From the NCBI RefSeq assembly GCF_002979755.1, contig NZ_PCPP01000005.1, forward strand, positions 1-64,000: a stretch of DNA of 64,000 bases. Direction: 5' to 3'. The position numbers and the translations under genes were made by a program. Shown here one piece after another: positions 25,595 through 33,545 of this stretch. Within the stretch, counting starts at the first letter, position 1. Each line of letters opens with the position of its first letter. Under the pieces are notes generated by a model. It searched no databases. It saw nothing but the letters and a program-made list of their open reading frames with translations, and had not been told where the DNA came from. Origin of the DNA: Chryseobacterium culicis. Lineage in GTDB: Bacteria; Bacteroidota; Bacteroidia; Flavobacteriales; Weeksellaceae.

Positions 25595-25627
25595 AGCTGA
25601 ACCTTTAATAGTGTTCGGCTTTTTTTT
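25595..25627 (+). terminator. Intrinsic terminator of peptide gene A
   Basis: Stem AGCTGAAC (25595-25602) with GTTCGGCT (25613-25620), one G.U pair, followed by a T run. Confidence 0.8.
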
Positions 25628-25675
25628 AAACTATTAAAAAACGTTAAATAATATCTCGTGGTTGTGAAATATTGA

Positions 25676-25683
25676 TATATTTG
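25676..25683 (+). promoter_or_regulatory. -7 promoter element of peptide gene B
   Basis: TATATTTG preceded by TGTGAAATATTGA, nearly the same as in gene A. It lies 31 nt before the 5' UTR element. Confidence 0.6.
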
Positions 25684-25714
25684 TCCGTAATCAAATAAAA
25701 AAGTCATTGCGGAA

Positions 25715-25737
25715 GCCGAAAAGCAGAGAGAGTAGGC
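25715..25737 (+). promoter_or_regulatory. Conserved 5' UTR element, copy 3
   Basis: A 23-nt element with GCCGAAAAGC (25715-25724) and AGAGTAGGC (25729-25737). It ends 21 nt before the ATG at 25759, the same spacing as copy 2. It differs from copy 2 at only two internal positions. Confidence 0.7.
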
Positions 25738-25758
25738 AACAAATAAAACTAAACAATC

Positions 25759-25932
25759 ATGAAAAATTTAAGAAAATTAACCAAGAAGAATCTGAAAGAA
25801 ATCAACGGAGGAGCGGGTGCAGTATGGTGTCCACCAAAACCAATTACTTCATGTGGTACGTGGTGCGGACTGACGAAGGAGCAGAAAATGCGTTGTCTGC
25901 TTGACGTGGAAGAACCTTGTGAGTGTTTTTAA
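25759..25932 (+). CDS. Cys-rich double-glycine-leader peptide B (bacteriocin-like)
   Basis: A 57-residue paralog of peptide A. Leader MKNLRKLTKKNLKEINGG is 18 residues, ending Gly-Gly. The 39-residue core has six Cys (24, 32, 36, 46, 54, 56) and aligns with A through the SC-x2-WC, QK-x2-CLL and PC-ECF blocks, with small insertions between. The leader is better conserved than the core, which fits a processed precursor under diversifying selection on the mature part. Function unknown. Followed by a GC-rich terminator shared with the convergent DUF5686 gene. Confidence 0.82.
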   Translation: MKNLRKLTKKNLKEINGGAGAVWCPPKPITSCGTWCGLTKEQKMRCLLDVEEPCECF

Positions 25933-25965
25933 ACATCACTGACTTTATATAAAGTTTAAAAAATA

Positions 25966-26003
25966 AAATCCGGCGGCTTCAAAGAAGCCGCCGGATTTGT
26001 TTT
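25966..26003. terminator. Bidirectional intrinsic terminator
   Basis: A perfect 15-bp stem (25966-25980 with 25984-25998), AAA loop, GC-rich core CCGGCGGC. It lies between the convergent peptide B and DUF5686 genes. Confidence 0.88.
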
Positions 26004-26017
26004 ATCTTATTTTCAAT

Positions 26018-28549
26018 TTAGAATCCTACCTGGAAACCCGCTTTAACACCGAATTTTGAGATATCCGGTCTGTCAAGGTAATTACCTCTCCAGTTGAAAT
26101 CAACTCTGAAGATTCTAAGGTTTCCGATTCCTATATTTTCAATCCCGAATCCGTATTCATAATAAATATGTTCGCTGGGCGCTGAATATCTGAAGCCTTC
26201 CACATTGATTGCCTTGGCCGCATCACTTAATGTTCCATACGCTCCTCTGATGAAGGCAACCTCTCTAAGTTTCAGTTTTTTAATCAGCGGAATATAAGAA
26301 AGTATCTTACCGTTAAAATGGTGCTCCAGCTGAAGGGTGGTATAGGCATCAGCCACAAATTCATAATAGTTAAGCTGAGAGAATGTATTGGGTACCAAAC
26401 CATAGGAAAGGTTGGCAGGAATGATATTCTGTAGTGCCAAAGGAACTGTATTAAAGTTCTTTCCGGCCTCAAAATTCACCACTAGTTTTCCCACACTTCC
26501 AATCAGGAAAGGTTTATAAAGCATAAACTGCAACTTGTCATAGTTGAAATCTGCATTAAATAACCCTTCAATACCTCTTGTATATCTTAAAACAATAGTT
26601 GGAGCTAAGTTTCTGGCCTGGTAACGGTCAATTCCGGTTTGTGAGAATTTTGCCCCGGGTTTTGCAATTAAACTGATGGTAACATGAGAGTCATTCACTG
26701 TTTGTCTCAGCTGGCCATCTTTATAATACATCAGATTGAATTTCTCCGGAATAGCAGACTTAATACTCTGCATTACTCCGTCTATTCGGATCTGGAAGTT
26801 TTTCCAGGGTTCAATAGCAGCAAAGACACTTGTTTTGTTTACAGAGCTTAAAGAAATGTTTTCTCCTCTTGCAAAAAAGGTACTGGAAGATGAAGATTGT
26901 GGGGTAACCCCATCACCGGAGGTAAGCTGTCCTCCAAGCTGAACAATATCTCTGCTGGTTCCTGCTCCAATCATAAAACGGTTAAGCTTATTGAACATAT
27001 ATCTTGCCTCAACCCCATATTTGAACTGTTGATCTTTGAATCCGTAGGCTGTATAAAACTGAGCTCTCCAGGTATCATTCAATCCAAAATAGGTTCTTGC
27101 TCCTAATCTTATTCTGTCTCCTTCTACCTCATTTCTTCCGTAAATTGAAAATATAGGACCAATATCTATTCCTTTAAATGCATTATAATATCTTGAACCA
27201 AGCGTTTCAAACAGTTTTACCATCCTGTTGAATTTAGGAGTCTGCTGAAGCTGATCAAGCATGTTGTATACTCCCTGCTCTGCTTTAGATAAAGTATCAG
27301 GTCTGGCTTTAGTCCAGTAGGCTTCATCTTTATTGGTAAACTTGTCTTCGTATTCTTCTTCGGTGCGTTTGAATACTTTAGGATCAAGAGGTTTGTTGAA
27401 TTGATAATCGGAATAATCTACCGATCTTTTGGCTATGATGCTTTTCGCTCCTTTCTTTTTTGAAAAAGGACTCATTTCAAATTCCGTAACCAGTTTTTTA
27501 GGAAGAAATGTAGCGTCATCAGGGTTGTCATATTCCACCTGAGTATACACACTGTTGACAAAGTTGACATTGATTTTCTGTGTTGATTTCAATGTTGCTC
27601 CTAAAACAGCATAGGTATCTGTATCAATATAAAGATTTCCCTGGAATGCAAGGATGTCTTTTCTTTTAGGCTGGTATCTTATCTGGAAGGCTTTTTCCCC
27701 ACGAATAGTAATGGTGTCCATCAGACTATAGTCATAGGTGCTGAAGCCATCCGTTCCCACAGGGCTTTGGAAACCAATATCGAAATAATTTAAAGTATTG
27801 TCGTAGATATTGATATCACGATATAAGTTTTTAGCAGAAACCGTAATCACCTGATTGTCCTGAAAACCTGAGGTCTTTTGAGCAACTAATGTTCTTTTGC
27901 TGTCCTTATCAGGTCTGTTTTTACCAAAATTCTCATAAACGGCTTCATTTAGGAAAATAGGGAGGCCTAATCTTCCACTAGCTGTGGAATCTGCATAGTC
28001 AAAAATAAAATCCAGTTTGTTGAAAATCTTTTTCTTCATGAACGCACTGTCAAGATTGTTAAGATCAAACTGTGTTTTTTCGTACTCCTTATACGAATAG
28101 GTATCGAATTTCTCCAGTCCGTTATTTCTTTTTTGAGCCCAGACTTTCTGCATAATCGCATAAGCCGGGTTTTCTTTCTTGTTCTTATATTTTGTTTTAC
28201 CACTTTGAAGAACAATCTCTTGAATATCACTTACTTTAGCCTGTGAAAGCTGTACGAAAATATTTTCAGCATTTTCGGGAGTGATATCAAGGGTTTCTGT
28301 AGTATAATTTTTTCTGGAAAATCTTAACTGATGAATGATGCTGTCTGACTGAACGATGAAACTACCTGAAGTTGTCGTCAGGGAAGGAGTCTTATCATTG
28401 TTGATAAAAATATCAACTTTATTCAGTTCTTTATTGTTCTTTTCGTCAACCACCTTACCGCTGGCCCTGTTTTGAGCGCATACGGAACTGGAGAGAATCA
28501 GAAAAAAAAATAAAAGATAGTGTTTTTGGGAGTTATTGTTTAACATCAT
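26018..28549 (-). CDS. DUF5686 family outer-membrane protein with carboxypeptidase-like domain
   Basis: An 843-residue exported protein: signal peptide ending SSSVCAQ, a CarboxypepD_reg-like Ig domain at about 30-105 (ASGKVVDEKNNKEL start), a long DUF5686 region, and a C-terminal half of alternating strands ending in GVKAGFQVGF, consistent with an outer-membrane barrel. It is not a TonB receptor, as there is no plug domain. Function unknown; related proteins are common in Bacteroidota. The ATG pair at 28544-28549 gives a clean signal peptide. A further in-frame ATG at 28585 is possible but would extend it. A TACATTTG element (minus strand) is at 28646-28653. Confidence 0.85.
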   Translation of the reverse strand: MMLNNNSQKHYLLFFFLILSSSVCAQNRASGKVVDEKNNKELNKVDIFINNDKTPSLTTTSGSFIVQSDSIIHQLRFSRKNYTTETLDITPENAENIFVQLSQAKVSDIQEIVLQSGKTKYKNKKENPAYAIMQKVWAQKRNNGLEKFDTYSYKEYEKTQFDLNNLDSAFMKKKIFNKLDFIFDYADSTASGRLGLPIFLNEAVYENFGKNRPDKDSKRTLVAQKTSGFQDNQVITVSAKNLYRDINIYDNTLNYFDIGFQSPVGTDGFSTYDYSLMDTITIRGEKAFQIRYQPKRKDILAFQGNLYIDTDTYAVLGATLKSTQKINVNFVNSVYTQVEYDNPDDATFLPKKLVTEFEMSPFSKKKGAKSIIAKRSVDYSDYQFNKPLDPKVFKRTEEEYEDKFTNKDEAYWTKARPDTLSKAEQGVYNMLDQLQQTPKFNRMVKLFETLGSRYYNAFKGIDIGPIFSIYGRNEVEGDRIRLGARTYFGLNDTWRAQFYTAYGFKDQQFKYGVEARYMFNKLNRFMIGAGTSRDIVQLGGQLTSGDGVTPQSSSSSTFFARGENISLSSVNKTSVFAAIEPWKNFQIRIDGVMQSIKSAIPEKFNLMYYKDGQLRQTVNDSHVTISLIAKPGAKFSQTGIDRYQARNLAPTIVLRYTRGIEGLFNADFNYDKLQFMLYKPFLIGSVGKLVVNFEAGKNFNTVPLALQNIIPANLSYGLVPNTFSQLNYYEFVADAYTTLQLEHHFNGKILSYIPLIKKLKLREVAFIRGAYGTLSDAAKAINVEGFRYSAPSEHIYYEYGFGIENIGIGNLRIFRVDFNWRGNYLDRPDISKFGVKAGFQVGF

Positions 28550-28645
28550 TCGTTTCTTCAGGCAATTATCATAAACAAAAAGCATGCAGTTTATTAAAAA
28601 AATAGGTGAAAAAGTAAAATATTTTTATTCTATAATATAAAACGA

Positions 28646-28653
28646 CAAATGTA
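28646..28653 (-). promoter_or_regulatory. -7 promoter element for the DUF5686 gene
   Basis: TACATTTG on the minus strand fits TAnnTTTG. It leaves a leader of roughly 90 nt to the chosen ATG. Confidence 0.45.
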
Positions 28654-28789
28654 GCGAAAATTATATATGCGTTTGTGAAAATTAAAAAGGAAATTTTAAT
28701 GCTTAAAGGATAAGAATCAGAGGATTAATAGCAAGTAAAAAGTCTTTCCCTATAGGAGTGAGTCCAATTCTTTTTCTGTATGATTAATA

Positions 28790-28823
28790 AATAAAAAAAG
28801 ACCTACATTTCTGTAAGTCTTTT
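28790..28823 (-). terminator. Terminator of tRNA-Asn copy 1
   Basis: Hairpin arms 28796-28807 and 28812-28823 (AAAAGACCTACA / TGTAAGTCTTTT, one mismatch) start 2 nt after the tRNA 3' end, with a U run on the minus strand. It is nearly identical to the terminator of copy 2. Confidence 0.85.
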
Positions 28824-28824
28824 G

Positions 28825-28898
28825 CTCCTCCTGCTGGGCTCGAACCAGCGACCCTCTGATTAACAGTCAGATGCTCTAACCAACTGAGCTAAGGAGGA
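28825..28898 (-). tRNA. tRNA-Asn (anticodon GTT), copy 1
   Basis: A 74-nt cloverleaf on the minus strand: acceptor TCCTCCT/AGGAGGA, D-loop AGCTCAGTTGGTTAGAGC, anticodon arm CTGACTGTTAATCAG with GTT, T-arm GCTGGTTCGAGCCCAGC and discriminator G. CCA is not encoded. It is identical to the copy at 33392-33465. A TATATTTG element lies 22 nt upstream (28921-28928, minus strand). Confidence 0.97.
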
Positions 28899-28920
28899 AT
28901 TTCCCTTGTTTTAGGTGCTG

Positions 28921-28928
28921 CAAATATA
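28921..28928 (-). promoter_or_regulatory. -7 promoter element of tRNA-Asn copy 1
   Basis: TATATTTG on the minus strand, 22 nt before the mature 5' end, the same spacing as in copy 2. Confidence 0.6.
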
Positions 28929-29033
28929 ATATGAATATCCGTACCAAGCAAGTTTTATCCCTTATTCTTACTAGTTTTTAACTAAATGTATTGAAATTCA
29001 ATAAGAAATATTTTCAGAAAATTTCAGGTAAAG

Positions 29034-29753
29034 CTAGATGTCTTCAAATAAATGTTGAAAATAACGTTCTGGTGATTCCAAAAAATTCTTTGTGAGCTGA
29101 TAATGCTCTGTTTCTTTATAGTGTATTTTTTGAATTTTATCATCAAGCAGATAAATTTCTGCAGTCGGATAACTCATTAAGATCGGAGAATGGCTTGAAA
29201 TTATAAACTGAGCCTTCCCTGTTTTTTCTAATTTGTGAATAATAGAGAGTAAGGAAAGTTGCCTTTGTGGTGATAAAGCAGCTTCCGGTTCATCAAGAAG
29301 ATAAATTCCGTGTTGAAAATGGTTATGGAATAATGATAGAAATGCTTCACCATGGGACTGTTGGTGTAAAGATTTCCCTCCATAGGCTTCCAGAACTCTT
29401 TGATCCTCTTCAGCAACTTCGTCAATATAGGTCGCAAAGTTGAAAAAACTTTCAGCCCTCATGAAAAAACCTTGAGAAGTTTTATGACGCCAGGAAAGAG
29501 TAAGATATTCCGACAGCATCGATTCTGTTTTATGAAAGTTGTAATTATGATTGCGATTTCCTCCGGCAACATTGAAATTACACTTGTCTGCAATGGCTTC
29601 AAGCAGCGTGGATTTTCCAATTCCATTTTCGCCAACAAAAAAGGTAACATTACTTTTTAGTCTAATATCTAAGCCCTCGCGCAAAAAAGGCAGGGTGAAA
29701 GGGAAGTCTTGTGGATGATTATCTTTTAAATAAATCCTGGATAAATAAGGCAT
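29034..29753 (-). CDS. AAA/ABC-type ATPase (predicted ATPase, AAA_21-like)
   Basis: A 239-residue stand-alone ATPase of the SMC/ABC clade. Walker A is GENGIGKST (42-50), the signature helix is QQSHGEAFLSLF, Walker B is GIYLLDEPEAALS, and the switch His is in IISSHSPILMS. It lacks transmembrane or coiled-coil regions and has no partner nuclease next to it, so it is not an obvious OLD, Gabija or toxin module. Function unknown. It lies between the two identical tRNA-Asn genes. A 13-bp perfect inverted repeat runs into its start codon. Confidence 0.85.
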   Translation of the reverse strand: MPYLSRIYLKDNHPQDFPFTLPFLREGLDIRLKSNVTFFVGENGIGKSTLLEAIADKCNFNVAGGNRNHNYNFHKTESMLSEYLTLSWRHKTSQGFFMRAESFFNFATYIDEVAEEDQRVLEAYGGKSLHQQSHGEAFLSLFHNHFQHGIYLLDEPEAALSPQRQLSLLSIIHKLEKTGKAQFIISSHSPILMSYPTAEIYLLDDKIQKIHYKETEHYQLTKNFLESPERYFQHLFEDI

Positions 29754-29790
29754 TTTGCTTGATAAAAATTATTACCATTATCAAGCAAAA
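29753..29790. promoter_or_regulatory. Inverted repeat touching the ATPase start codon
   Basis: TTTTGCTTGATAA (29753-29765) and TTATCAAGCAAAA (29778-29790) are perfect inverse copies, 12 nt apart. On the minus strand the second arm ends on the A of the ATPase ATG. It has no U run, so it is a poor terminator for the upstream protease gene. It suits an operator or a 5' UTR hairpin. Confidence 0.55.
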
Positions 29791-29816
29791 TATGTGCAAA
29801 AAACAAGAACTAATCC

Positions 29817-32800
29817 TTATTTCTTCAAATCCTTAAGTATTTCCTGAACAGCTCTTTCCAGCTGGGGATCGTTATCCTGAAGACGGTCCATAAAGGTGTT
29901 TTTAATGTAAATGTCAGGTTTTACTCCTGTTTTTTCAAGATTTTGTCCGTCCAGCGTATAAGTACCCCACGAAGGCAATCTATAAGAAGAACCGTCTACA
30001 AGGCCTTTTGCTGAAGTGAAAATAATCCAGCGATATGTATCCTGGCCAATGATTTTGCCCAGTTTCAATGCTTTAAATCCGGCTGCAGTCATTTCTGCGT
30101 CACTTAAGGAGGCTTCATTAATCAAAAGGACAATTGGTTTTCCGGAAGGGGCAAAATTAGGTTGTGTGGTTATTTTTCCTTCACGGTATTTCCATTGCAG
30201 ATAAGGTTTTTGAGAAAGGAAATTCAATACTTTGTCATGAACATTTCCTCCCGTATTATAACGAAGGTCAAGAATAACAGCATCTTTTCTGTTTTCCTGC
30301 TCTACCATATCCAAAAGAAAACGGTCCAGCTCATCAGTAGACATGTTTTTCATGCATGAATAAGCGATTCTGTTGTTGCTAAGCTTATCAACACGCTGGT
30401 GATTGTTGTAGATCCACTCATCGTAAAGCAATCCTTTTAATTCTCCATTAGAAATCGGATGCACTTTGGCGGTTACATTTTTACCATCACGGTTGAACGT
30501 GAGTACAAGCTCATCCTGTTTTTTAGGGCTTGTAAAATACGTTTCGATATTTTCGTTTGGATCAATTTTTTTTCCGTTTACAGAAATCAACTGGTCGCCA
30601 GGTTTAATATCAACTCCTGAACGGTAAGCCGGAGATTTTCTTAAAATGCTTTCTACGGTGTAAGGCTGGTCTTTTTTGAAGGTAATTCCTGTTTCGTTGG
30701 TGAAATAGCTCAGGAACATGGTCTCTTCTTTCCCTGTAGAAGAAAATCCTGTGTGTGAAGAATTAAGCTCACCTAAAAGATCATTTAGTAAAATTCGCAG
30801 ATCATTTCTGTTATGCACATAGGGCAGATATTTGGCGTACTGTTCTTTTTTTGCTTTCCAGTCAATGCCATGGAACTTTTCATCATAGAAGTTTTCTTCT
30901 ACGCCAGTCCAGGCTTCAGCATACATCTGGGTGAATTCTGATGCCAGATCCTTGTCAAAACTATATTGAATGTTTATTTTCTCAGGTTTTAAGGCGGCAA
31001 CCGTTGTTTTATAAATATTACCTTCTACCAGGGCGAAGAGGTTTTTCTCATTTTTAGTAAGGTAGTATGCTGCTTTATCGAAAACTTTTTCTGATTTGGC
31101 AGGTTCAAAATCTGTGAAAACTTTTTTGAACAGTTGTCTTTTTCCATTATCCTGATTAGAATTGAAAAGGAGGATTTCTTTCTTGTCATCAGCAAAAACG
31201 GCAGGGTCGTCCTGATAGCCATATCGGTCCGTAACCAGCTCGATTCTGTCCAGTGTATCTTCAGGATTTACTTTCAGTTCTTTGATAATCGGTTCTTTTT
31301 CTTCTTTTTTCTCTTTTTCCTTATCGTCGTCTTTTTTATCCTTCTTGTCTTTATCTTTTGCTTTGTCTGAAGATTTTGTTTCCTTCTTTTCTTCAGTAAA
31401 AAGATTATCGAATTTTTCAGATTTAAAAGGTTCGTCAAACCAGTCCAGCGCCATGCGGTAAATATTAGACTTCTGCATGCCTAAAGGATAAGACGGATTG
31501 GTTCTGTCGCTGGCGAAATAAATATACTTCCCATTCGGTGACCATACAGGATCTTCCTCTGAAACACCTGTGTTGGTAAGGTTCAGCGTCTGTGCTTTTT
31601 TAATATTGTAGATGAAAATATCAAGTTCAAAGTTTCTCTTCGCTGAAAACAATACATATTCATCGTTAGGAGAAAAAGAAGGTCTGGAGTTTTGGAAAGC
31701 CCATATTTCATCCTTCACAATGGTTGTAGATTTGAAGCTTTTTAAATCCAACAATCTTACTTCATCACGACCGCTTAAATAAACTGCTTTTGAAAGGTCG
31801 TTATTCAGGGTGATATTGCGGTTGTTGCGCAAATCTTCCGTTAATTGCTTTGGTTGACCTTTCCCGTCTGCAGGAATCGTAAACCAGTTTTGATAGCCGT
31901 TATACGTTTGATTGTAAAGAAGCGTTCTGTTGTCTTTCAGCCATTTTACTTCCATTGCCCGTTCTTTCCCATCAGAAACCTGCTGGGCAAATTTTCCTTC
32001 AATATCTGAAACGAATATAATCCCACGGCTTATGAATGCCATTTTTTTACCATCGGGTGATACATCATAATAAGAAATATTATTTTCAACATTGAAATTC
32101 TGGGCTTTTTCCAGTGTTTTGTTGGCATTCAGACTGATGGTAAGAGGTGCGGTGTTTTTTGAGGCTGCATCATAAGTGAAAAGCTGATAATCCTTTTCAA
32201 AAATAACTTTAGATCCATCCGCTGAAACATAAGGTTTTTTAATAGAAGTATCAAATTGGGTTAAAGCAGTCTTTTTACCATTTTCAAGTTTGTAAAGGTT
32301 GTATTCCCCGTTGTTCTCATCAGAAATAAAGTAAATAATACCATTTTTATCTACACTTGGGTTGAAGTCCTTTCCTTCGTAATGGGTGTATTGTTTGAAA
32401 GAATTGCTTTTTGGGTTGTATCCAAGGATGTCAGGATTGTTTTCTCCTTTATAGCGCTTTCTCTGTACCTGATGAGCGCTTTCCGAAGAACTCGTGAAAA
32501 GATATTCTCCCGAAGGGGTTTCTACAAGCCCGTTGGTATTGTTAAAATAATTATTGAACAGTTTTTGTGGTGTTTTCCCTTCAATGGTTGTTTTAAAACT
32601 GCCGAAGTTATTATTTCTGCTGGACGTAAAATAAATGGTTTTACTGTCCCATGCCCAGCTTTCCATTTCGTCTCTTCCGGTATGAAAGGTTAGCTGTTTG
32701 ATCGTTCCTCCTCCTGCAGGCATTATATACACATCATAATTTCCATATTGGTTGGAACTGAAGGCAAGCCATTTTCCATCCGGAGAAAGACGGGGATTGA

Positions 32801-32999
32801 TCTCTTCTCCGTCCAGTGCCGTAATTCTTGAAGCATTTCCGCCATTGGAATCTGATTTCCAGATGTCACCATCGTAAGCGAAATAGGCTGTTTTTCCATC
32901 AGGACTTAATGAGGGACTTGATAAAAAATATGACTTTTCCTGCGCTGAAATTCCTATAATAGAAAATGCTGTTAGTAACGAAATAATAGTTTTCTTCAT
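29817..32999 (-). CDS. Tricorn-type S41 protease
   Basis: A 1060-residue exported tricorn protease homolog. Signal peptide 1-19; an N-terminal TolB/WD-like propeller region (repeats with SPDGK and FSSN/FASDRTNP words) to about 520; a very charged Lys/Asp/Glu linker near 535-580; a tricorn C1 region with EAWTGVEENFYDEKFHGIDW; a PDZ domain (GVDIKPGDQLISVNGKKI); and the S41 core with LDLRYNTGGN and the nucleophile region NEASLSDAE. Likely a periplasmic peptidase acting on oligopeptides. The usual G-x-x-T-x-G-G after the core reads GQDTYRW, a variation worth noting. Single gene. Confidence 0.9.
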   Translation of the reverse strand: MKKTIISLLTAFSIIGISAQEKSYFLSSPSLSPDGKTAYFAYDGDIWKSDSNGGNASRITALDGEEINPRLSPDGKWLAFSSNQYGNYDVYIMPAGGGTIKQLTFHTGRDEMESWAWDSKTIYFTSSRNNNFGSFKTTIEGKTPQKLFNNYFNNTNGLVETPSGEYLFTSSSESAHQVQRKRYKGENNPDILGYNPKSNSFKQYTHYEGKDFNPSVDKNGIIYFISDENNGEYNLYKLENGKKTALTQFDTSIKKPYVSADGSKVIFEKDYQLFTYDAASKNTAPLTISLNANKTLEKAQNFNVENNISYYDVSPDGKKMAFISRGIIFVSDIEGKFAQQVSDGKERAMEVKWLKDNRTLLYNQTYNGYQNWFTIPADGKGQPKQLTEDLRNNRNITLNNDLSKAVYLSGRDEVRLLDLKSFKSTTIVKDEIWAFQNSRPSFSPNDEYVLFSAKRNFELDIFIYNIKKAQTLNLTNTGVSEEDPVWSPNGKYIYFASDRTNPSYPLGMQKSNIYRMALDWFDEPFKSEKFDNLFTEEKKETKSSDKAKDKDKKDKKDDDKEKEKKEEKEPIIKELKVNPEDTLDRIELVTDRYGYQDDPAVFADDKKEILLFNSNQDNGKRQLFKKVFTDFEPAKSEKVFDKAAYYLTKNEKNLFALVEGNIYKTTVAALKPEKINIQYSFDKDLASEFTQMYAEAWTGVEENFYDEKFHGIDWKAKKEQYAKYLPYVHNRNDLRILLNDLLGELNSSHTGFSSTGKEETMFLSYFTNETGITFKKDQPYTVESILRKSPAYRSGVDIKPGDQLISVNGKKIDPNENIETYFTSPKKQDELVLTFNRDGKNVTAKVHPISNGELKGLLYDEWIYNNHQRVDKLSNNRIAYSCMKNMSTDELDRFLLDMVEQENRKDAVILDLRYNTGGNVHDKVLNFLSQKPYLQWKYREGKITTQPNFAPSGKPIVLLINEASLSDAEMTAAGFKALKLGKIIGQDTYRWIIFTSAKGLVDGSSYRLPSWGTYTLDGQNLEKTGVKPDIYIKNTFMDRLQDNDPQLERAVQEILKDLKK

Positions 33000-33357
33000 G
33001 GTACATTGAGGTATTTATGCAATACTATATGTTGGTTTTATTATTCTTTGTTTTTATAGAGGGATATTTTACTCTATAAAAGAATAGTCGGATTATTGAC
33101 GAAATAGTTACAGGTAAAATGCCTGAAGAGGTGGGTATTATTTAGTGAAACAGATCGATATTTCATGAAAACTTAAGATAAGTTGCAAATATCATTCAAC
33201 GATCTTAATGATTAAGTGTGTTAAGAAAGTGACTTAGCTGCTGATGAAAGGATATAAATATGCTTAGAAATTATCAGTGAAGTTGATTGGGTTCTCACAA
33301 TTTGCTCCTGATCTGTCTTTTTTAGATCATAGCTGTACTATTGTTCAGATTAAAGCA
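33000..33357. other. Intergenic region, no gene found
   Basis: AT-rich sequence between the protease start and the terminator of tRNA-Asn copy 2. It must hold the protease promoter, but I see no clear TAnnTTTG match, ORF or strong hairpin. Confidence 0.5.
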
Positions 33358-33360
33358 CAA

Positions 33361-33390
33361 AAAAAGACTTACATTTCTGTAAGTCTTTTT
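33361..33390 (-). terminator. Terminator of tRNA-Asn copy 2
   Basis: A perfect 13-bp stem (33361-33373 with 33378-33390) directly after the tRNA 3' end; a single change from the copy 1 terminator restores full pairing. Confidence 0.88.
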
Positions 33391-33391
33391 G

Positions 33392-33465
33392 CTCCTCCTG
33401 CTGGGCTCGAACCAGCGACCCTCTGATTAACAGTCAGATGCTCTAACCAACTGAGCTAAGGAGGA
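33392..33465 (-). tRNA. tRNA-Asn (anticodon GTT), copy 2
   Basis: Sequence identical over all 74 nt to the copy at 28825-28898, same strand, about 4.6 kb apart. It has the same TATATTTG element 22 nt upstream and the same type of terminator. CCA is not encoded. Confidence 0.97.
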
Positions 33466-33487
33466 ATGTCCTTTGTTTTAAGTGGTG

Positions 33488-33495
33488 CAAATATA
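33488..33495 (-). promoter_or_regulatory. -7 promoter element of tRNA-Asn copy 2
   Basis: TATATTTG on the minus strand, 22 nt before the tRNA 5' end. Confidence 0.6.
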
Positions 33496-33545
33496 GGACG
33501 AATATTTATACCCTACAAATATTTTTAAGAAAAATTTTAAAAAAA

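Noticed and set aside
29034..29753. Anti-phage module (OLD, Gabija, AbiL-type)
   Set aside because: The ATPase has no TOPRIM or nuclease domain and no partner gene; only the tRNA setting is suggestive.
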